Counted from the first letter of the stretch, positions 12,053-23,095 are shown. The stretch: DNA of 52,511 nt from Mycoplasma sp. (ex Biomphalaria glabrata) (GCF_001484045.1 NZ_CP013128.1:595320-647830), one strand, 5' to 3'. Translations and numbers: made by a program. Notes: generated by a model not told the origin, from the sequence alone.

Positions 12053-14638
12053 ATGAAAGATCTTGAAAAATACGATCACAAAAAGATAGAAAATATTGTT
12101 TCTAAATTGTGAAATGATAATAAAATGTGAAAATTTAATCCTAGTAAAGCAACAAAGGGTAACACTTTTTCTATCATATTACCACCACCTAATGTAACAG
12201 GAAGATTACATTTGGGACATGCTTGAGATTCCTATATTCAAGATACTTTGATTCGTTATCACCAATTACAAGGGAAAGAAATTTTGTTCATAGGTGGTAT
12301 GGACCATGCAGGAATTGCCACACAAGCAAAACTAGAAGAACGTTTGTGAAAAGAAGAACATTTAACTCGTAATGATTTAGGAAGAGAAAAATTTCTTGAA
12401 AAAATGCATGACTGAAAAGAAGAACATGCAAAGATTATTCGTGAACAATGAGAAAAACTTGGATTATTATTAAATCCAGAGCAAGAAAGATTTACTTTAG
12501 ATAAAAGTTTTAATGAAGCAGTTTTAAATGTATTTATTGATTATTATAACCAAGGATTAATTTATCGCGCTAATCGTTTAATTCATTGAGATATAAAATT
12601 ACAAACAGCTATTAGTGATATTGAAATTGAATATAAGCAAAATAACGGAGAAATGTATTATATTCGTTATTACTTAGAAGATAATAACGATTATTTAGTT
12701 GTGGCGACAACTCGTCCAGAGACGATATTTTGTGATGAAGCTATCCTTTATAATCCACATGATGAACGTTATTTAGGTTTAAAAAATAAACGCGTTATTA
12801 ACCCTCTAACTAAAAAACTAATTCCCATTCTTGAAGATACATCAATTGATATTGAATTTGGAACAGGATTAATGAAAATTACCCCAGGACACGATTTTGT
12901 AGATTATGAACTTAATAAAAATCATCATTTACCAATTGAATCTTGTATCGATAAAAATGGGAAATTAAATTCATTGGCTGGCGAATTTCAAGGACAAGAT
13001 CGTTTCGACGCAAGGAAAAATATTAAATGATTTTTAGAACAAAATAATTTACTAGAAAAAGCGGTTCAACATTCAAATAATATAGCTTATAGCCAAAGAA
13101 GTGGTACTATTGTTGAACCAATTTTGAGTGAACAATGATTTTTAAAAACATCTGAAATTATTAAAAAAACAAACATAATTGAGATTCAAAAACAAAAAAA
13201 ATCTGAAGGTAAAATTGATTTTTTTCCAGAAAGATTTAACGACGTTCTAATTAAATGATTGGAAAATACACAAGATTGATGTATTTCACGTCAACTTTGA
13301 TGAGGGCATCAAATTCCCATTTGATATAAAGAAGGAGAAAAACCGGTTGCTTCCAAAAACGCACCATCAAAAGAATGACAACAAGATTCGGATGTTTTAG
13401 ATACTTGATTTTCTAGTGCACTTTGACCATTTGCTCTTTTTGGTTGACAATCTGCAGAAGATAACAAAAAAGTATGTAATAATCCGTTTTTTCCAGCATC
13501 TGTGTTAGTAACTGGCTATGATATCATTTTCTTTTGAGTTTCGAGAATGATTTTTCAAACACATCACATTATTGACCATAAACCTTTTGAACAAGTTTTA
13601 ATTCATGGTTTAATTCGTGATAGTCAAGGACGCAAAATGTCAAAATCATTAGGGAATGGTGTTGATCCTATGGATATTATTGACAAGCACGGAAGCGACG
13701 CATTACGATTTTATTTACTAACAAACTCAACACCGGGTTTAGATATTAAATTTAACGAAAAAGAAGTTGAAGAAAGTGCAAAAATTTGTAAAAAAATTTT
13801 TGAATTTAATAATTTTTTACTTTTGAATAAAAATGATGTTTTAAATGATAAAAAATTTGACTTAATTGAAAAATATAAGAATGATTCTTTTTATATTTAT
13901 ATTAATATCAGTACTCGCGAATTTGAAAAAGAAATTAATAGTTATATAGAAAATTATCGTTTTTCTTTAGTTAAAGAAAAAATTTTAGACTTTATTTTTT
14001 CATTTTGTAATAAATCGTCTGTATATTTGCGTTTCTTAAAAGAAGAAAATAGTGATGCATACAAATATTATTTAACTCTAATAGAAAAAACATTTTATTT
14101 TTTAATTAGTGTGATTATGCCGTTTTTACCTTTCACTATAAGCTATATTTTACAAAAACATTTAAATAATATTAGTGACTTGAAAAAAATAAATGATAAT
14201 GATATTAATAATTTAAAACTTAATAAATATACATTCATCGCGTTGGATCTTATCATCAAAGAAATTATGATTATTGAAAAAACCATTGATAGAAGAATTT
14301 CTTGAAATCAAATATTTGAACAAAATGAAACTATTTCTAGTTTAGGCGATTATATAAATTCTCAATCATGATATTCAGATCCTTTTATAAAAAAATTAAA
14401 TAAATTATCGCATCAAGATAGAAATAAATTTGATCAGATGCTTACGATGTTTAATGAAAATTTTCAAAAAATTCTAATGCATTTTGAAAGCGAGATAAAG
14501 CGTTCTGGAAAAATTTTGTGTAACGAAAATTTCCGTATAAATAATCCTCAAAATTATGAAAAAGAAGCAATTAAGCGATCAAATTACGAAATTACTTATT
14601 ATCAACTAAAAGATATTTATTCAATTTTTAAAAAATAA
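12053..14638 (+). CDS. valS: Valyl-tRNA synthetase
   Basis: 861 residues. Class I synthetase with the HIGH motif as HLGH (residues 53-56) after PPPNVTGRL, and the KMSKS loop starting at K528. The editing domain is present ([13 protein letters not shown]), as is the ValRS-specific DWCISRQLWWGH segment. UGA-Trp codons are frequent in this gene, including several inside these conserved tryptophan-rich motifs, which is direct evidence for genetic code 4. It charges tRNA-Val and hydrolyses misactivated threonine. The C-terminal anticodon-binding domain is AT-biased and Asn/Lys-rich. No T-box leader precedes it; the 16-base gap from engB leaves no room for one. Confidence 0.97.
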
Positions 14639-14639
14639 C

Positions 14640-14660
14640 TAATAACTTTAGTGTTATTAA
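14640..14660 (+). terminator. Weak hairpin after valS
   Basis: TAATAAC (14640-14646), loop TTTAGT, GTTATTA (14653-14659), followed by TTTTCATC. The 7-bp stem is A/T-rich and overlaps the presumed GTG start of the next reading frame at 14651, so it may attenuate, and not fully terminate, transcription. Confidence 0.4.
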
Positions 14661-15699
14661 TTTTCATCTTTTATTTAATTATTATTTTTTTATTTTCATT
14701 CATTAAGTGATACGCATTCTTAGTATGTATATTTTCACTTTTGTTTCTAAGTAAAAAAATAATCAATAAAAAAATTATTTTTTTATCACTATTGGTGTTT
14801 TTACCAATTATCATATATTTTAATGTTAACGTTATTAGTTTATTTAATATAAATTTCATTAATTTATCTAAAATGTATATTTTTCAATATTGATACACAA
14901 ATAATCACAAGTATATAAATAATAATTATTTTCACACAATTATTAATTTCAATTTACTGCCAGTTTTTATTGTTAGTTTAATTCACGTAAGGTTTATTGA
15001 ACAACTATTGAAAATTTTTTTTAAAAATCCAACACATATTTTTATATTATTGCTATTATTCTCATTCTTATTTTGTTTTCTTACTTCTTTTAGTTTTATT
15101 ACAATTAAAACTTTATTAACAGTAATTTTTCTTTTTCTTTTTCGAAATAAAAATAAACTAAATACCCACGCATTAATTGGCATAATTTGTATTTTTTATT
15201 TTCACCAAACATTATTTTTTCATTAGGGTTTATATACTCTTTTTTGATAACTTTTGCTATTGAACTATATGTAGTAAAAAGAGAAGTTGTTAAATCGGAA
15301 ACAAAAATTACTTTTTTGGAGTGACAAGTGTTTATTTTTTTATCCTCAATTCCGATTTCCATATACATTAATCATCTTTTCTCATTTTTCCAATTAGTTT
15401 ATCCAGTTGCATTTTTTTACCCGCTATTATTTATTTGATTTATGTCATTGTTTATAGTTTGAATACCGGACATAAATCATATTCTTTGACTATTTAATTA
15501 TTCTTTCGAAAAATTTATGGATTGATCTGGTAAACAATTTTCTTTTATTAAAATTAATATTAATGTTTATTGAATTTTTGGTTATTATTTTATTTTTATA
15601 AATATTCTAATATGTGATAAAATTATTTATTTTCATAAAATATTATATAATTACTTAATGAAAAGAGGTAAAAGTGTCAAAAAACTATTCAGTATATAG
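14651..15699 (+). pseudogene. ComEC-like DNA-uptake channel, short and frameshifted
   Basis: The first frame (GTG at 14651 is the best available start, without a Shine-Dalgarno) runs to TAG at 15224-15226. The -1 frame then continues from about 15190 to TAG at 15697-15699. One extra T in the T6 run at 15192-15197 would join them smoothly as IICIFLFSPNIIFSLGF. About 350 very hydrophobic residues result. Matches to the Competence (ComEC/Rec2) domain are VSLIHVRFI for the family's VSGLHV, a P-x-I-x-x-x-G-F stretch before a long helix, and a late segment resembling SLAAQLATLPLLLYFF. The N-terminal OB-like part and C-terminal metallo-beta-lactamase domain of full ComEC are absent. The 3' end overlaps the next gene by 26 bases. 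It is either a decayed gene or one with a sequencing error. Confidence 0.65.
15646..15651 (+). promoter_or_regulatory. -10 box for the 4-TM membrane protein gene
   Basis: TATAAT lies 22 bases before the GTG start at 15674, inside the end of the ComEC-like frame. The short leader contains AAAAGAGGT as ribosome binding site. Confidence 0.5.
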
Positions 15700-16870
15700 T
15701 GTTGTGTTTACTTTTTCTCAAATGCGCGTTTTGAAGAAATTAGTAAAAACTAGTTCTATCTTTAAAGATAGTATAGAAAAACTAATTAGTATTCAATATG
15801 CTATTGAGGAAAATGTTAATACTGCAGAAGGCTTAGCACAAATTGAAAAAATAGCAGACTTATATTGTTCTAAAACCGGAAGTAATTTAGAAATTCTAGA
15901 AATAGATCCGAGCGAATTAACGCAAAATAATATTGATACATTAATGAACTCTTTAAAAGTTTTTACTTATAACTTGCTAAAAATAAGTGTTGACTACTTA
16001 ACTATCGAAAATGAAGAACAATTTAATATTCAATACGAAACGTCACTGCAAGCCATCCAAGATGAACCGATTGAACCCAATAAACTTCAAAATCCAACCA
16101 CTTCTGAATCAGTTCAACCATCAATGTCACAACAAAGCGTTGTGGATTTGCGTGAAAAAATTAAAAACTTTAATCCTTTTGATAATGTTTGAAAACATAT
16201 TATTAGAGTAAAAAAATCAATTGGTTGATTATATATTGCTTTTATTTTGACCGGATTTCTTTTTCAAGGATTCTTAATTGCTTATTATAGCTGTTTACAT
16301 GTTCAAGCTAAAGATCAAAGTAATAATTGGGTTACTCCAACAGTTTGACAGTGAATTGAAATGCTTTTAATTAGTCAAGTATTATGAGCTGTAGCGATTA
16401 AAGGTGTAATTTCGTGAATTTATTTGAAAAAACCGAAAACTGTTAAAGAAAAATTTGAATTTAGTCTTCTTTGAGGTGGATTATCGATAATTTATGTGGC
16501 ATTTGTTATTTTTGATAGTGCTTCTACAATGAATTCATTGTTATACCCATCAACTGGTCAAACAGCCCCATTAATAAGAACTAATTTAACAAACATTTTA
16601 GAAATATGTTCTTTAATTTCATTAATTATGGGTTGAGTGGTAGGAGGAATCATTGTAATTCTTTCTATCATTGGGATTGTTAATCGTCCAAAAATTAATC
16701 AAGAAAAATTTCAAAAATTTATAAATGAACAATCTCATCTCGCTCAAATGAATCAGGTTTCAAATCAAAGCAATGAACAAGGAACTTTTAATAGAAATAT
16801 GCCTGATAAAAATGATGATGAATCAACAAGCAATGTTGAAAATAATCCTGAATCAGTGAATAACGAATAA
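15674..16870 (+). CDS. Four-helix membrane protein of unknown function
   Basis: 398 residues. The start is a GTG chosen because AAAAGAGGT lies right before it and upstream ATGs are in another frame. Residues 1-170 are soluble and acidic/Asn-rich. Four membrane segments follow (WLYIAFILTGFLFQGFLI; IEMLLISQVLWAVAIKGVIS; LLWGGLSIIYVAFVIFD; ISLIMGWVVGGIIVILSIIG). The tail is Asn/Ser/Glu-rich and disordered. I recognise no family. A strong bidirectional terminator follows. The gene's start lies within the 3' end of the ComEC-like frame, so the two may be transcriptionally linked, although a TATAAT at 15646-15651 could start an independent transcript. Confidence 0.8.
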
Positions 16871-16873
16871 TAA

Positions 16874-16899
16874 AAAACTCACCATAATTGGTGAGTTTT
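16874..16899. terminator. Bidirectional terminator between the membrane protein gene and rpsT
   Basis: AAAACTCACCA (16874-16884), loop TAAT, TGGTGAGTTTT (16889-16899), an 11-bp perfect stem. T-rich tracts follow on both strands, so it can end transcripts of the plus-strand membrane protein gene and of minus-strand rpsT. Confidence 0.92.
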
Positions 16900-16918
16900 A
16901 TTTTCTAATTAATTTATA

Positions 16919-17182
16919 TTATTGAGAAGATTTAGCTTGGTAAGTCATTATTTGTGATTTTTTACGAGCTGCGTTATTTTGTTTAATTAAACCTTTAGAT
17001 GCACAATTATCAATATATGAAATAACTTCGTTTTTTAATTCAGTAGCATTTGGATTTGCAGTGTCAACAGATGCTTTGTATTTTTTAATTAAAGTACGTA
17101 GTTTTGAAATTTTTTGTCTATTTGCACTATTAGTTGTTTCATTTTGTTTATTTCTTTTTATTTGTGATTTAATGTTTGCCAT
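16919..17182 (-). CDS. rpsT: 30S ribosomal protein S20
   Basis: 87 residues, the usual length. It begins MANIKSQIKRNKQN, the S20 N-terminus, and ends with the NNAARKKS segment typical of the family. It binds 16S rRNA early in 30S assembly. The Shine-Dalgarno AAGGAG lies 6 bases before the ATG on the minus strand, one of the clearest in the window. The gene stands alone and is convergent with the upstream membrane protein gene, sharing its bidirectional terminator. TATTATATT-like sequence upstream on the minus strand (about 17200-17215) could be the promoter. Confidence 0.97.
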   Translation of the reverse strand: MANIKSQIKRNKQNETTNSANRQKISKLRTLIKKYKASVDTANPNATELKNEVISYIDNCASKGLIKQNNAARKKSQIMTYQAKSSQ

Positions 17183-17308
17183 TCGTTCTCCTTAATTTAC
17201 TAATATAATATAGCAAAATGTATTATACTATTAATTAAAATGTATGTAAATATCTAAATAGCGGAATGTCAAAACAAGTCCAAATAGTTTATGATGGTTT
17301 GATTTAGT

Positions 17309-17314
17309 TATAAT
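17309..17314 (+). promoter_or_regulatory. -10 box for the four-ORF nuclease operon
   Basis: TATAAT lies 31 bases before the ATG at 17346. The leader contains the GAGAGAAGAGGA ribosome binding site. The 160-base gap between rpsT and this operon is otherwise only divergent promoter sequence. Confidence 0.55.
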
Positions 17315-17345
17315 AAATACATAACAATAGAGAGAAGAGGATTTT

Positions 17346-17567
17346 ATGGATGCATTCGCATCACTATTGGGAGTAATTCAAACTTTAGCAATTATTTTAA
17401 TAATAGCTTTGGTTATATTAACTTTTTTCCTTCCATTTAAATTTAGAATCTTTGTAATTATTATTTTCGGTATTCTACTACTAGTTCAAGCTCTATTGCC
17501 TATTACAGGTCACTTTAAGGATTCATTTTTATTCTTTATATTACATGGATTGCATATCGTTAGTTAA
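17346..17567 (+). CDS. Small two-helix membrane protein
   Basis: 73 residues with two hydrophobic segments (VIQTLAIILIIALVILTFF and FRIFVIIIFGILLLVQALL) joined by a short basic loop, and a weaker third hydrophobic stretch at the end. GAGAGAAGAGGA provides a good ribosome binding site and a TATAAT lies at 17309-17314. It is the first of four tightly packed ORFs leading to the DUF2779 nuclease, with 1 base separating it from the next. I recognise no family. Its position suggests a membrane partner for the operon, but this is inference. Confidence 0.75.
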   Translation: MDAFASLLGVIQTLAIILIIALVILTFFLPFKFRIFVIIIFGILLLVQALLPITGHFKDSFLFFILHGLHIVS

Positions 17568-17568
17568 A

Positions 17569-17727
17569 ATGAATTTTTTATTTGAAGAAACAAAGAAAAA
17601 CAAAGTAGTAGAACAAGAAACCGTCGTGATCACTATTCCTAGTGGGAAAAAGAAATCATTCTTTTCTCGTTTGATACCGAAATGATTAAGATCTAAAGGG
17701 GGCAAAGATGCTAAAAAACAATACTAA
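17569..17727 (+). CDS. Small basic protein, operon with DUF2779 nuclease
   Basis: 52 residues. The first half is acidic/polar and the second half strongly basic (SGKKKSFFSRLIPKW, then RSKGGKDAKKQY), with one UGA-Trp. There is no Shine-Dalgarno. The ATG comes 1 base after the stop of the upstream membrane protein, so translation is probably coupled. The 3' end overlaps the next ORF by 20 bases. The basic tail would suit nucleic-acid or membrane-surface binding. The function is unknown, and its reality rests on the tight packing and intact frame. Confidence 0.55.
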
Positions 17728-17920
17728 CATTATTATCAAAACAACAAACGCCAATAAACGTTATAAATGTAGTAAAGTAGTCGTTCACGAAAGTAGTTCT
17801 AAGAACGGTAATTACTTATACTCATTTGATATAAAAAGAGTAAGCAAGCGTCCGTTATCAGAAATCGAAAAATTAATTAAATCAGTAGAACGAAGTTTAA
17901 TGAATGAATTCGAAAATTAA
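17708..17920 (+). CDS. Conserved-looking small protein, operon with DUF2779 nuclease
   Basis: 70 residues, soluble, with a probable beta-rich first half (NIIIKTTNANKRYKCSKVVV, YLYSFDIKRV) and a C-terminal amphipathic helix (LSEIEKLIKSVERSLMNEF). A strong AAAGGGGG ribosome binding site lies 5 bases before the ATG. It overlaps the preceding ORF by 20 bases and the nuclease ORF by 17 bases, which implies translational coupling and cotranscription. I recognise no family. Confidence 0.7.
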   Translation: MLKNNTNIIIKTTNANKRYKCSKVVVHESSSKNGNYLYSFDIKRVSKRPLSEIEKLIKSVERSLMNEFEN

Positions 17921-19724
17921 AACTACCATCATTACTAAATCAGATTTTTTAAATTATATAAAGTGCCATCGCAGGTGCTTTTTATTTTTTACAAAGGGTC
18001 AAAAATCTAATTATCAAAATTTACCAAACCAAGACGCAGAATTAATTACGAAATTAATTGACGAACAAAATATTGACGAATTATTTGTGGATGAAAATGA
18101 AAATGAAGGAGTAATGGTTGGGAAGTATGCTCATAATTATTTTCGTGATGTGTATCAAAACACTAAATCCATTAATATAGACGACTATTCTAACGAACTT
18201 AAGGAAAGTAAAACATTAATGGCGATAAATGATCCAGAAATTGGAATAATTTTTGAGGCAACATTTTATTACAATAATGCCATCTGTAAAATTGATGCCT
18301 TGGTTAAGGCTGAAAATGGGCAGTTATTGATTTATGAAGTGAAAGCTTCCTCAAAACCAAAAACTAAATATGCTTATGATGTTTTATACCAAAAAATAAT
18401 ATTACAAAAATTGGGACATCAAATAGCACAATGTTATTTAGTTCATCTAAATAAAAATTATATTCTAAAAGACAAACTTGAATTAAGTGAATTATTTGTG
18501 CCAGCGATAAAATATTATGATAATGAAACTGGAAAAAACGCAGAAGAAATAGCGAACTACGAAGGTCATTTGTTTAATGATTTTGAAGTAATTATTGATG
18601 AAATTATTAAAATTAAAAATCAATGAAATCAAATAGAGAATGTTGATAATTCGAGTGAAATATATAGTGAAAAAAATACAGAACTAAAACAAGGATGTGA
18701 AATATTTTCATATTATAATGGCGGGGTACGAAATGGTTGTTCACTATTTGGTGCAAAATGCGAAGCATTTAATTATTGTTTAAAAAAGTACAACGATGTT
18801 GATTTTCTTAATAGTGTTTTTTCTTTTAATGGCCTAAAGTTTCCAAAAAAAATGTACATGTATAGCACTGGTTATAAATATGTTACTGACTTAAGTGATT
18901 ATAAGTTAATAGAATTCGAATTAAATGATAATGCGAAAAATTATTGAGAAGCATGTCATTCACCAAACGGGATTTTTGTTAAAAAAGAAGAATTAAAACA
19001 TTATTTATCAACAAATTATATTTATCCTATCTATATGTTGGATTTTGAAGGCGTAATGTTTGGAATTCCGATTTTAAAAGGGACATCCTCTTTTAATACA
19101 TTAACATTCCAATATAGTATTCATATAATAATAAAACCAGATAATACATATCAATCTTACGATGAACGCCGCGATAGTGATTTAATACATTGCGAATACA
19201 TTGCGGATTTATCGAAAGAAGATTTTAGAATTGAGCTAATTGATAAATTAATTTTTGATCTAAATAGGGAAGGTCACGGCCCTATTGTAGCTTTTTTCAA
19301 AGCTTATGAAGAAGCAAGGATTAACGATTTAATTAAATATCTAGAACTCGACAAAAATAAAAACAGAGAGCAAATAGATGCACTAAGATCAATAAAATCT
19401 CGCATTATTGATTTACAAGATATTTTTAAGAAAGAAAAATTATTTGATTGCAAATTATTCAATGGGAGCTATAGTATTAAAAAAGTTTTACCAGCTTTAG
19501 ATCCAAAATTTTCATATAAAGGCCTAGAAATACAAAATGGTTTAGCAGCAACAGAAGCATTTAGATATTATTATACTGAAAAGTTTTTTTTGAAAAATCC
19601 TTCTTTTAAAGAAGAGGAGTGGAAAAAAACGCAAAAAAATTTACTAAAATATTGCTATTTAGACACTTTAGCGATGGTTGTTATTTATGAAAAAATGAAA
19701 AAAATAGTAAATTTAAATACCTAA
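17904..19724 (+). CDS. Two-domain nuclease: Cas4-like PD-(D/E)XK plus DUF2779 (DEDD exonuclease-like)
   Basis: 606 residues. The N-terminal half has the RecB/Cas4-type nuclease pattern: KCHRRC (C21, C25), GKYAH (H77), D131 in KIDALVK, E145-V-K147 in IYEVKASS, and Q163. A late cysteine group C279-x6-C286-x5-C292, together with the early cysteines, resembles the 4Fe-4S site of Cas4/AddB nucleases. The C-terminal half is DUF2779: it opens with the D-x-E pair D380-F-E382 (YMLDFEG) and ends with Y583-x3-D587 (YCYLD), the motif III spacing of DEDDy exonucleases. The TM0106-type putative nucleases have a similar RecB-plus-RNase-H-like layout. The likely role is DNA processing (repair, salvage of foreign DNA, or defence). 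The function is not established. It is the last gene of a four-ORF overlapping operon. Confidence 0.85.
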
Positions 19725-19749
19725 TATTTTTTTAGATAAAATTAAATAT

Positions 19750-20577
19750 ATGTTAAGAAAAATTGCCAGTTTATCTGAGTTTCGCGGATGAAATTTTCGC
19801 AAAAAACAAAATTTTCCTCAAACAATTTATACAATAGTAATTATTGTTACTTGCTTAACATCAATTATTGTTACAATAGCGTCCTTTAATAAGGATAGTA
19901 GTCATTCAACAATGTATTTTCAAGACATTGTTTTCTTGGTAATTTTTAGTTTTGACTGAATTGCTAACGCTTTAAAAAATTATTATAAAAATGAAGATAA
20001 AAAAATTCGCTATTTAATATTGTTTTTTCCTAGTTCATTATTTATTTTAGCTTCAATACTGCCATCAATAATCGGTCTACTAATAGCTTTTGATTGTATA
20101 AAACCAACTAGAGGTTTGGATGGCATTTCTTTATTAAGAGTTTTGCGTTTAATTTACATTATGAAATATTTAGAATTAATAGGTTTATTTGTAATGATCT
20201 TTAAAATGAAATTAAAATTATTTCTTGGTTGAGGAGTATTTTTACTAATTATTTTAACTACATTTGCAATTTCTATTTATGTTTCTGAACCGCAATTATC
20301 GTTTTGAAATTCAATGTACTATAGCATTATTGTAATGTCAACAATTGGGCTTGGCGATATAGCTCCAACAAATACAATTAGTCAAGTTTTAACTGCAGCT
20401 TTTGGTTTTGTTGGTGGATTAATGTATACATCATTTGGAGCGTTAATTATTACTAGTATTTTGGAAATCGGGGCAGGTTCGTTTGAGGAGATTAACAAAC
20501 TAACAAAAGGATCTAAAAAATTCGAAGTTGAAGACAGTTCTTGAGAAGAAAAAAAACATGAACAAAAAGATAAATAA
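19750..20577 (+). CDS. Voltage-gated-type potassium channel protein
   Basis: 275 residues, six predicted membrane segments. The pore loop carries the selectivity filter as T198-I-G-L-G-D203, a variant of TVGYGD. An S4-like helix with periodic basic residues (RGLDGISLLRVLRLIYIM) precedes S5. The tail is short and charged, with no RCK/TrkA domain. It probably conducts K+ across the cell membrane. No Shine-Dalgarno is present; a TAAAAT at 19737-19742 leaves 7 bases before the ATG, so the transcript may be leaderless. The final 20 bases overlap the start of the LtrA-like gene, so the two are translationally linked. Confidence 0.9.
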
Positions 20578-22012
20578 ACAAAATATTAATCATGATTCAA
20601 AAAAAGAAAGTTGATATCTATTAGATAGCATAATTAGTTCTTTTTCAAGACCAAAAATTCTTGTCAAAAATTTATTAAAACGCCCTCATATTTCTGTTGT
20701 AGAAATTATTTTTGATGTTTTTATTATTGCCAGTTTTCGACATATTTCAAGTAATTTATCATTTGACTTTTTTACTAATAATATTTATGGGAAAAACAAC
20801 CCACCTATTCCAGAGCAAGTTTATGTAACAATATTTTTTATTATGCAATTTTTATTGTTATGAATAGCATGATTTTTTATGATTTACTTTGTTCAATGAT
20901 TTGAAAATTATGGTATTAAATCAAAAGTTTTGTTCATTATTGTATTTTTAGCAGCATCATTTTTCCTAGCAACACAGTATATGTTTAATTCACATGAAGT
21001 TTTGTTATTTTTCAAGAGTAATTTTTATGATCTTATGATATTAAATTTGTTTGGAATTTTATTTTTATTTATTTCCTTGCTTATCATGTTCATTTCTAGT
21101 TTTCACGAATTAGGTGAACATCAAGAAAATGTTTTAAAGTATTTCTTGAAAATTATTCAGAATGGATTTATTGTAGTTATTTCTTTAGCAGCTATTGGAA
21201 TTATTTTATTATTTACTATTCAAAATATTGTTATGTTGTGAATAACATTATTCATTATTGCCCTAATAATAGGGGTAATGTTTTTTACATTTGAACGTAT
21301 TTTACATTATCAAAAAAGACCTAATATATTAATGTTGCCGTTTAAAACTAATCACCTAATTGAACGTTGTACATTAATGTTTTGTGTTGCGATCGGGGAA
21401 AGTATTATTAACTTTTATGAGGCGGTAGGTCAAAATATTATATCTACTAATATGAACACTGATTACTTCAAGATCATTTTATTAATAGTTGCGACAACAT
21501 TATTGGTTTTGGCATTGTGATGAATATACATTGATCGTGTTTGAACAATTAGATTTCATGAACAAATTATTGATAGTAGAACTTATTTAATTTCAAATTT
21601 ACTAGTTATTACTGGTGTAGTTTTAATGGCTGGAGGATTGGCAAATATAGCAGAAAACTTTTTGGATGATAGTAATATTGGAGATTCATCTATATTTTGT
21701 TTAGGTTTTGCGTTATTTTTTGTTGCCATTTCTTGGGTTTCAGCGACAAAAAATCTTATTCACCAACGCGGAAATGTAATTTTAAAATCATCTTGATCGA
21801 TGTTATTTGCTGTTGACTCAATCGTTATTTCAACATTATCTTTATTAGCAATTAAATTAGATACAACTATTAATAACTCGTTTTTTATTTTGATTATTTT
21901 GACAGGTTTATCATTTATTTCTGTCTTTATTGGAACGTGAGGTTGATACAAATCAACATGAATGCGTGCTCTAAATAAAATTCATTTAAATATAAAACAG
22001 ATTGAAGAATAG
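20558..22012 (+). CDS. LtrA-like (low temperature requirement A) membrane protein
   Basis: 484 residues, about 12 hydrophobic segments. Two family landmarks are visible: RPHISVVEIIFDVFIIAS near the N-terminus, matching the family's HVSWLELFFDLVFV, and HLIERCTLMFCVAIGES, matching HFAERFGLFVIIALGES. LtrA proteins were named from Listeria cold-growth mutants and their biochemical activity is unknown. The ATG lies within the K+ channel gene and no Shine-Dalgarno is obvious, so coupled translation is likely. Many UGA-Trp codons occur. The identification is by motif only and moderately firm. Confidence 0.8.
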
Positions 22013-22061
22013 AAATAATTTACTATTATAATTTATTCTATTATAATTATCCTTGATATAT

Positions 22062-22151
22062 ATGCCACCAATTTGACATTTCATGGCTGTAGCAGCCTTT
22101 ATCGGACCGCTAATATTTGCCATTATTATTTTTTTAGCAGAAAATGAATAA
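22062..22151 (+). CDS. Possible 29-residue membrane peptide upstream of fmt
   Basis: The frame MPPIWHFMAVAAFIGPLIFA continues for nine more residues to TAA. It has one hydrophobic segment and overlaps the fmt ATG by 8 bases. A TATAAT lies at 22042-22047. No good Shine-Dalgarno is seen. The hydrophobic, Trp-containing composition and the stop-start overlap favour a real small gene, but short AT-rich frames can arise by chance. Confidence 0.4.
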
Positions 22152-23091
22152 TATTATGAATATTGCTTTTTTGGGCACCACTTTTTACGCATCAGAAGTT
22201 CTTCAAACAATTTTAAAAAACCCATTAATTAATGTAATCTTAGTTGTTACACCAACTGATAAAAGATGCGATCGAAAAGGACAAGTAATTTTAGGAGAAG
22301 TTGCCATTCTTGCAAAACAAGCTAATATCTCGCTTTTACAAACAGAAAACATTAACGATCATTTAGAATACTTAAAAAGTATGAATATTCAGTATATCCT
22401 AACTTGTGCTTTTGGGCAATTTATTAAGAAACCAATTTTAGATTCATTCACATGTATTAATATTCATCCTTCGTTATTACCAAAATACCGTGGTGGAGCA
22501 CCAATTAATTGAGCATTAATTAATGGAGAAGTAAGAACAGGAGTTTCAATTATTGAAATGACACCAAAAATGGATGCAGGGTTAGTTTTTTTTCAAGAAG
22601 TAATTCCAATTGAATCAACAGACAATTTTTATTCCTTAGAAAAAAAGTTGATTTTTTTAACATGCGTAAAAATTAACAGTTGATTGATCAACATTCATGA
22701 ATTAAATTATCAACCAAAATTGCAAAACGATACCAAAGCAACTTTTGGTTTAAATATTAAAAAAGAAGATTTACAAATTAATTGAAGCAAAACTTCCGAA
22801 GAAATTTATAATCAAATTCGCGGATTAAATAACATAGGAGCATTCACTTACTATTTACGAGATGGGCAAAGATATTTATTGAAAATTTTTACTTCTAAAA
22901 TTTGCGACACAAAGGAAAGTAATGCAAATTATGGTGAAGTATTGCAATTTAGTAATGGAATGTTTATTATAAAAACTGGAGACTCAGCGCTAATGGCGTT
23001 GGAGATTCAAGTCGAAAACAAAACCAAACAAGAAGCAAAAACTTTTTTAAATGGATTTCGTGGTATTAAAGTAGGAGATGTCCTTGTTTAA
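22144..23091 (+). CDS. fmt: Methionyl-tRNA formyltransferase
   Basis: 315 residues, normal length. The formyltransferase core has the signature NIHPSLLPKYRGGAPINWAL, containing the catalytic Asn and His, and MTPKMDAGLVFF, containing the catalytic Asp. The C-terminal OB-like domain follows. It formylates Met-tRNAi for initiation, with formyl-tetrahydrofolate as donor. Two ATGs are possible: 22144 and 22159 (MNIAFLG, matching the family N-terminus better). The first overlaps the end of the small ORF upstream. The 3' end overlaps or abuts the S-component-like gene, so these genes are likely cotranscribed. Confidence 0.95.
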
Positions 23092-23095
23092 AAGA

